This document shows positions 6,580-10,258 of a stretch of DNA of 10,258 bases, piece after piece. The translations under genes and the position numbers were made by a program. The stretch is from Nocardia sp. (GTDB lineage Bacteria; Actinomycetota; Actinomycetes; Mycobacteriales; Mycobacteriaceae). The DNA lies in assembly GCA_017354515.1 (NCBI GenBank), contig JAFMQT010000119.1:1-10258 (forward strand), given 5' to 3'. Every line of letters begins with the position of its first letter. Position 1 is the stretch's first letter. The notes under the pieces are model-generated. The model saw only the letters and a list, made by a program, of their open reading frames with translations, made no database searches and was not told where the DNA came from.

Positions 6580-6770
6580 CGCGCCGCTTCTCCTTGCAGG
6601 TCGATCGGAGTCGCTGCGGCAAATCCGTCCGGCAACGACCGTTACAGCTTGACATGCGCCGGTGTAGACCATGCCATGAAAGTGCCGCCCGCACAGGAGT
6701 GTGGGTCAGCAAATCCCGGGCATCGGATGTCGGAGTGGATATCGGTTTCCGTCCCGGGAACCGCTCTCAC

Positions 6771-6776
6771 TACGAT
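6771..6776 (+). promoter_or_regulatory. Candidate -10 hexamer (TACGAT) of aspS
   Basis: TACGAT fits the TANNNT form frequent in actinobacterial promoters and would give a 5' UTR of about 50 nt. No convincing -35 is present 17-19 nt upstream. The remainder of the 252-bp gap 6580-6831 shows no RNA gene, T-box leader or other structured element that I can identify; no clear promoter for the metallopeptidase was found. Confidence 0.35.
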
Positions 6777-6831
6777 GGGGGCGCGCCGGGTCGTTCCGCC
6801 CCGGGGCGCCGCGAACGTCGAAAGGATTCCC

Positions 6832-8640
6832 GTGCTGCGCACCCACTTGGCTGGTTCGCTGCGAAGCGAGCACGCCGGTCTGACCGTCACCCTCACCGGC
6901 TGGGTGGCCCGGCGTCGAGACCACGGTGGGGTGATCTTCATCGATCTGCGCGATGCCTCGGGAGTAGCGCAGGTGGTCTTCCGCGAGGGCGAACCCGCCG
7001 TGCAGTCGCACAAGTTGCGCGCGGAATTCTGTGTACGGATCACCGGTGTGGTGGAGACGCGCCCGGCCGGCAGTGCGAACCCGAATCTGCCGACCGGCGC
7101 CATCGAGGTGAACGTCAGCGAACTCGAGGTGCTCAACGAGGCCGCGCCGCTGCCGTTCCAGCTCGATGAGCAGCCCGGTGAGGAGGCTCGGCTGCGGTAC
7201 CGATATCTGGACCTGCGCCGCGAGGGTCCCGCGCACGCGATCCGGTTGCGCTCCAAGGTCAATGCCGCTGCCCGCGCGGTCCTGGACCGGCACGAATTCG
7301 TCGAGGTCGAAACCCCGACCATGACCCGGTCCACCCCCGAGGGCGCGCGCGATTTCCTGGTCCCGGCCCGCCTGCAGCCGGGCAATTTCTACGCCCTGCC
7401 GCAGAGCCCGCAGCTGTTCAAGCAGTTGCTGATGGCCTCCGGTGTGGAGCGGTACTACCAGATCGCGCGCTGCTACCGCGACGAGGACTTCCGCGCCGAC
7501 CGTCAGCCCGAGTTCACCCAGCTCGATATCGAGATGAGCTTCGTGACCCAGGAGGATGTGATCCTGCTGGCCGAGGACATCCTGACCGCGCTGTGGAAGC
7601 TGGTCGGCCACGAGATCACCACCCCGATCCCGCACATGACCTACGCGGAGGCGATGCGCCGTTACGGCAGCGACAAGCCCGATCTGCGTTTCGGTGTCGA
7701 GATCACCGAATGTGCCGAGTTCTTCTCCGACACCACGTTCCGGGTGTTCCAGGCGCCCTATGTCGGCGCCGTCGTGATGCCGGGCGGGGCGAGTCAGCCG
7801 CGCCGCCGGCTCGACGCCTGGCAGGAGTGGGCCAAACAGCGCGGCGCCAAGGGTTTGGCGTATGTGCTGATCGGCGAGGACGGCTCACTCACCGGCCCGG
7901 TCGCCAAGAACCTCAGCGACACCGAACGCGAGGGCCTGGCCGGGCACGTCGGTGCGAAACCCGGCGACTGCGTATTCTTCGCCGCCGGTGAGATCAAGTC
8001 GAGCCGGGCGCTGCTGGGCGCCGCGCGCACCGAGATCGCCCGCGAATGCGGCCTCATCGACGAGGGCTCCTGGGCCTTCGTCTGGATCGTGGACGCGCCG
8101 ATGTTCGAATCGGCCGCCGACGCGACCGCCAGCGGCGATGTGGCACTGGGACATTCGGCCTGGACCGCGGTACACCACGCGTTCACCTCACCGAAGCCCG
8201 AATCGCTGGACAGCTTCGACACCGATCCCGGTTCGGCGCTGGCGTATGCCTACGACATCGTGTGCAACGGCAACGAGATCGGCGGCGGCAGTATCCGTAT
8301 CCACCGCCGCGATGTGCAGGAACGGGTCTTCACCGTGATGGGCATCGGTCATGACGAGGCGCAGGAGAAGTTCGGATTCCTGTTGGACGCCTTCGCCTTC
8401 GGCGCCCCGCCGCACGGCGGCATCGCCTTCGGCTGGGATCGCATCACCGCGCTGCTGGCCGGAGTGGACTCCATCCGCGAGGTCATCGCCTTCCCGAAGT
8501 CCGGTGGCGGCGTGGATCCGCTGACCGACGCACCCGCGCCGATCACCGCACAGCAGCGCAAGGACGCGGGTCTGGACGTCGTCCTCGACGAGAACGGTAA
8601 ACCGCTGCGCAACGGCAAAGCGGAGGCGGCTCGCTCCTGA
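6832..8640 (+). CDS. aspS: Aspartyl-tRNA(Asn/Asp) synthetase, bacterial type, probably non-discriminating
   Basis: A 602-residue class II aminoacyl-tRNA synthetase, charging tRNA-Asp and, if non-discriminating, also tRNA-Asn for later amidation by GatCAB. Domains in order: an OB-fold anticodon-binding domain (about 1-105), the catalytic core starting with motif 1 (VEVETPTMTRSTPEG, 157-171), motif 2 (YRDEDFRADRQPEFTQLD, 215-232), the bacterial GAD insertion (about 295-420) and motif 3 (GGIAFGWDR, 529-537; Arg537). His31 in ARRRDHGG and Gly80 in RPAGSAN match residues associated with relaxed tRNA specificity, whereas E. coli AspRS has Leu and Lys there. The GTG at 6832 is chosen because AAGGA lies 5 nt upstream and the protein then begins like M. 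tuberculosis AspS (about 596 residues). The frame is open 92 codons further upstream, but that stretch overlaps the divergent metallopeptidase start and is not AspRS-like. Confidence 0.97.
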   Translation: MLRTHLAGSLRSEHAGLTVTLTGWVARRRDHGGVIFIDLRDASGVAQVVFREGEPAVQSHKLRAEFCVRITGVVETRPAGSANPNLPTGAIEVNVSELEVLNEAAPLPFQLDEQPGEEARLRYRYLDLRREGPAHAIRLRSKVNAAARAVLDRHEFVEVETPTMTRSTPEGARDFLVPARLQPGNFYALPQSPQLFKQLLMASGVERYYQIARCYRDEDFRADRQPEFTQLDIEMSFVTQEDVILLAEDILTALWKLVGHEITTPIPHMTYAEAMRRYGSDKPDLRFGVEITECAEFFSDTTFRVFQAPYVGAVVMPGGASQPRRRLDAWQEWAKQRGAKGLAYVLIGEDGSLTGPVAKNLSDTEREGLAGHVGAKPGDCVFFAAGEIKSSRALLGAARTEIARECGLIDEGSWAFVWIVDAPMFESAADATASGDVALGHSAWTAVHHAFTSPKPESLDSFDTDPGSALAYAYDIVCNGNEIGGGSIRIHRRDVQERVFTVMGIGHDEAQEKFGFLLDAFAFGAPPHGGIAFGWDRITALLAGVDSIREVIAFPKSGGGVDPLTDAPAPITAQQRKDAGLDVVLDENGKPLRNGKAEAARS

Positions 8641-8644
8641 CCGC

Positions 8645-8687
8645 TCGGTCCGAACCGATCGCGGCGCGGCTGCTTCAGGCGGCCGCG
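8645..8687. terminator. Weak terminator-like hairpins between aspS and a convergent gene
   Basis: Two small inverted repeats lie in and beside the 34-bp convergent gap: TCGGT-CCGA-ACCGA (8645-8658), five pairs directly after the aspS stop, and CGCGGC/GCCGCG (8665-8670 with 8682-8687), which extends into the end of the minus-strand gene. Neither has a T-run; termination is plausible from position but not proven. Confidence 0.3.
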
Positions 8688-9778
8688 TTCGCGCTCAGGA
8701 CGCGGTAACCGTAGGTCACCATGATGGCTGTCAGCGGTCCGGCCACCAGCAGGCCGACACCACACAGCAGGGCGCCGACCAGGGTGAGTCCGGCCACGGT
8801 CAGCGCCAGCAGCAGGGTGGGTACCACATTCGAGATCACCAGTCGCACACTCGATCTGATCGCCGAGATCGGATCCATGTCCTGGTCGATCACGTAATGC
8901 AGTGAGAACATGGCCAGATATCCCACCGCGAAGGCCGGAACGATGCACAGCGCCGCCCCCACCCAGCTGGCGATCCCGACGATCAGGGCGGTGATCAGCA
9001 CGTTACCGGCGTTCACGAAACGGAAGAACGCCCCGAAATCCGGTGGTGTGCCGTCGGTTTCGTAGAGTGCACCGCGCAGCATCGCCGCCTGCAGCAGCCA
9101 CAGGACCACCGCGGCGACCAGTGCGGTCAGGCCTACCGAGATCAGATCGTTCATCCTGGTGACGTTCACGACCACGGTCACCACCAGATAGGCGGCGAAT
9201 CCGAGCAGGGTGACCGAGATCCACGGAATGGGGTTGGCGCGGAATCGATCCCACGCGAATCCGAGCGCCCGGCCGACATTCAGTTCGGTATCGGTGGGCG
9301 GTGTCGCGGCGGCGGGACCGTACGGGGGGCTTTGATATCCGGGCCCCGGTGCGCCGTAGTAGCCGGTCGGTGGGGCCTCCTGGTAGCCCGGGGGAGGCCC
9401 GCCCTGATAGCCGGGAGGTGGTGTTCCTTGGTAGCCCGGAGGCGGTGTTTCCTGGTAGCCGGGTGGTGTGCTCTGATAACCCGGCGGCGGCGTGCCCTGG
9501 TAGCCCGTGCCCTGGTAGTCCGGGGGAGGTGTGCCGTAGCCGGATGGTGGCGCCCCCGGCGGAGGCGTTGTCGGGGGAACGGGCTCGGCGGCCGGTGCTG
9601 CCCCGGCCGAGCCGGGATCGGATGCCCGATTTGCGGCTCCCTGGTCGGCTGCGGATTCCGCGGGCGGGGTGGACGCGGCGGGAGGGGTATGCCCGGCACG
9701 TTCGCCGGCCGAGCCGGCCGGTCGCGGCTCGTCGTCGGGGCCGGGGCCACCGGGTGCGGACTGCGGGGAGTCGGTCAT
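8675..9778 (-). CDS. Pro/Gly/Tyr-repeat integral membrane protein (Rv2560-like)
   Basis: A 367-residue protein in two parts. Residues 1-160 are low complexity: an acidic, Ala/Pro-rich beginning, then tandem PPPGYQ(G/E/S)T-type units between about 87 and 149. Residues 165-367 form a membrane domain with four or five hydrophobic segments, at about 186-206, 214-236, 258-292 (long, perhaps two) and 318-352. No enzymatic motif is visible. The architecture matches the mycobacterial proline- and glycine-rich transmembrane protein Rv2560, whose function is not established. The disordered repeat may mediate protein-protein or envelope contacts; that is inference. ATG 9778 is preceded by AAAGG about 8 nt upstream. 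A longer open frame extends almost to 10072 on this strand but runs through the divergent promoter region and into the next gene, so it is rejected. Confidence 0.85.
   Translation of the reverse strand: MTDSPQSAPGGPGPDDEPRPAGSAGERAGHTPPAASTPPAESAADQGAANRASDPGSAGAAPAAEPVPPTTPPPGAPPSGYGTPPPDYQGTGYQGTPPPGYQSTPPGYQETPPPGYQGTPPPGYQGGPPPGYQEAPPTGYYGAPGPGYQSPPYGPAAATPPTDTELNVGRALGFAWDRFRANPIPWISVTLLGFAAYLVVTVVVNVTRMNDLISVGLTALVAAVVLWLLQAAMLRGALYETDGTPPDFGAFFRFVNAGNVLITALIVGIASWVGAALCIVPAFAVGYLAMFSLHYVIDQDMDPISAIRSSVRLVISNVVPTLLLALTVAGLTLVGALLCGVGLLVAGPLTAIMVTYGYRVLSANAAA
9332..9520 (-). repeat. In-gene tandem repeat, about 24-bp units encoding PPPGYQxT
   Basis: Seven GYQ triplets (residues 92, 100, 107, 115, 123, 131 and 147 as first positions) plus one DYQ at 87 recur mostly every 8 residues, with one 7-residue unit and one 16-residue gap. 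At DNA level this is a degenerate 24-bp minisatellite with CTGGTAGCC-like cores on the plus strand. Such arrays can change copy number between strains; unit differences here are in multiples of three, so the frame is kept. Confidence 0.85.
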
Positions 9779-9983
9779 CGTCGGACCTTTCGGATCACCT
9801 GGGTTCTGGTGCGGCACACCGCGGTTGGGATCTCGACACAACCGGACGCGCCCGGATGTGTCAAACCCCCCTCCATACTGCCTGGCGTGCGAATCCGGCG
9901 ACGGACAGCGTAGTGCGCGTCTCGGTCCGATCGCGGCACCGCCGCCCGGACACGCCGCCCGACGGGCGAAAGGTTGCCGAACC

Positions 9984-10015
9984 GGTCGCTGAAAGTGACC
10001 TGGAGCGAGTAACTT
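9984..10015 (+). promoter_or_regulatory. Candidate promoter and operator of the phosphotransferase-like gene
   Basis: TAACTT at 10010-10015 is a plausible -10, ending 8 nt before the ATG at 10024. This would make the transcript leaderless or nearly so, and no Shine-Dalgarno is seen close to the ATG. In the -35 area lies an imperfect palindrome, GGTCGCT-GAA-AGTGACC (9984-10000), with one non-complementary (G-T) position out of seven. A repressor or activator could bind there. The rest of the 245-bp divergent gap from 9779 shows nothing else firm. Confidence 0.35.
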
Positions 10016-10023
10016 GGACCCCG

Positions 10024-10258
10024 ATGACCGCACTACTCGCCGAACGCGCCGCCGAAGTCGTGTCCGCGGCACAACAGTTGCTCACCAAGCGCATGGGTGC
10101 TGCGGTAAAGCTGAGCGATCCCATCGAACTCAGCGGAAGTGGCAGGACGACGGTGCTCAGGGTGCGGGTGGCCGACACCTTCTCGCTGCCGCGAACCCTG
10201 ATCGTCAAGCAGGTTCGCGGTGGCGCCGACGAACGGCGGATCGGTGGCCTCGCGCCCG
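10024..10258 (+). CDS. Aminoglycoside phosphotransferase (APH)-like kinase, N-terminal part (cut by window edge)
   Basis: The first 78 residues of a protein that continues past the right edge. After a helical start, SGSGRTTVLRVRV (37-49) resembles the glycine-rich strand-turn-strand of the APH/choline-kinase-like ATP-binding lobe. LIVKQ (59-63) then places Lys62 where the ATP-contacting Lys of this fold lies. The catalytic loop (HxDxxxxN) would be outside the window, so activity and substrate cannot be judged; many actinobacterial members are not resistance enzymes. ATG 10024 is preceded by a candidate -10 and no SD. It is divergent from the Pro/Gly/Tyr-repeat membrane protein gene. Confidence 0.6.
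   Translation, partial: MTALLAERAAEVVSAAQQLLTKRMGAAVKLSDPIELSGSGRTTVLRVRVADTFSLPRTLIVKQVRGGADERRIGGLAP

Noticed and set aside
6649..6654. Consensus TTGACA as a -35 for aspS
   Set aside because: No TANNNT-type -10 lies 16-19 nt downstream, and the site is about 180 nt from the start codon.
6556..6831. N-terminal extension of aspS by 92 codons
   Set aside because: It overlaps the start and SD of the divergent metallopeptidase and has no AspRS homology; the GTG at 6832 has a good SD and matches the family N-terminus.
9859..9864. Minus-strand TTGACA as a -35 for the membrane-protein gene
   Set aside because: The hexamers at 16-19 nt spacing (for example TTGTGT) do not resemble a -10; kept only as a possibility.
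9779..10072. N-terminal extension of the Pro/Gly/Tyr-repeat membrane protein by 98 codons
   Set aside because: It runs through the divergent promoter region and antisense to the APH-like gene; composition is Arg-rich and unlike the protein.
1..10258. tRNA genes, CRISPR arrays, insertion sequences, integrase or prophage signs, riboswitch leaders
   Set aside because: None was seen on reading through; intergenic gaps are all short (at most about 250 bp) and contain no direct-repeat array or transposase-like frame.

Overview
The window is GC-rich, densely coded actinobacterial DNA. Its gene content points to the Mycobacteriales, most likely Nocardia or a close relative. The evidence is an EspC-like type VII secretion target, KorA/KorB proteins very close to mycobacterial Rv2455c/Rv2454c, an Rv2575-like zinc metallopeptidase divergent from a mycobacterial-type aspS, and a Pro/Gly-rich membrane protein resembling Rv2560. 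Genus is an inference; no rRNA, tRNA, mobile element, CRISPR or phage signal was seen.

Layout, left to right. (1) Minus strand, 1-613: a 108-residue EspC-family protein followed 2 nt later by a Pro/Ala-rich protein that runs off the left edge; together they look like a small type VII secretion-associated operon. (2) A 169-bp divergent region with two opposed -10-like hexamers and a perfect 14-bp palindrome matching the KstR operator consensus. (3) Plus strand, 783-1775: an extended SDR (NAD-dependent epimerase/3-beta-HSD-like), apparently read from a near-leaderless transcript. (4) Plus strand, 1995-5017: korA-korB, overlapping by 4 nt, encoding 2-oxoacid (2-oxoglutarate):ferredoxin oxidoreductase. 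(5) A strong hairpin terminator at 5036-5072 between convergent genes. (6) Minus strand, 5089-6579: a small secreted protein of unknown function, downstream of a membrane-anchored neutral zinc metallopeptidase. (7) Plus strand, 6832-8640: aspS, with residues typical of a non-discriminating aspartyl-tRNA synthetase. (8) Minus strand, 8675-9778: a membrane protein with a Pro/Gly/Tyr repeat N-terminus. (9) Plus strand from 10024: the N-terminus of an aminoglycoside-phosphotransferase-like kinase, cut by the right edge.

Most genes are conserved housekeeping or envelope genes. I see no multi-gene system here that I would call new. The items most worth following are the KstR-type operator over the SDR promoter, the EspC-like protein lacking the Tyr of the secretion signal together with its disordered partner, and the unrecognised secreted protein beside the metallopeptidase. 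No gene-free stretch exceeds about 250 bp.
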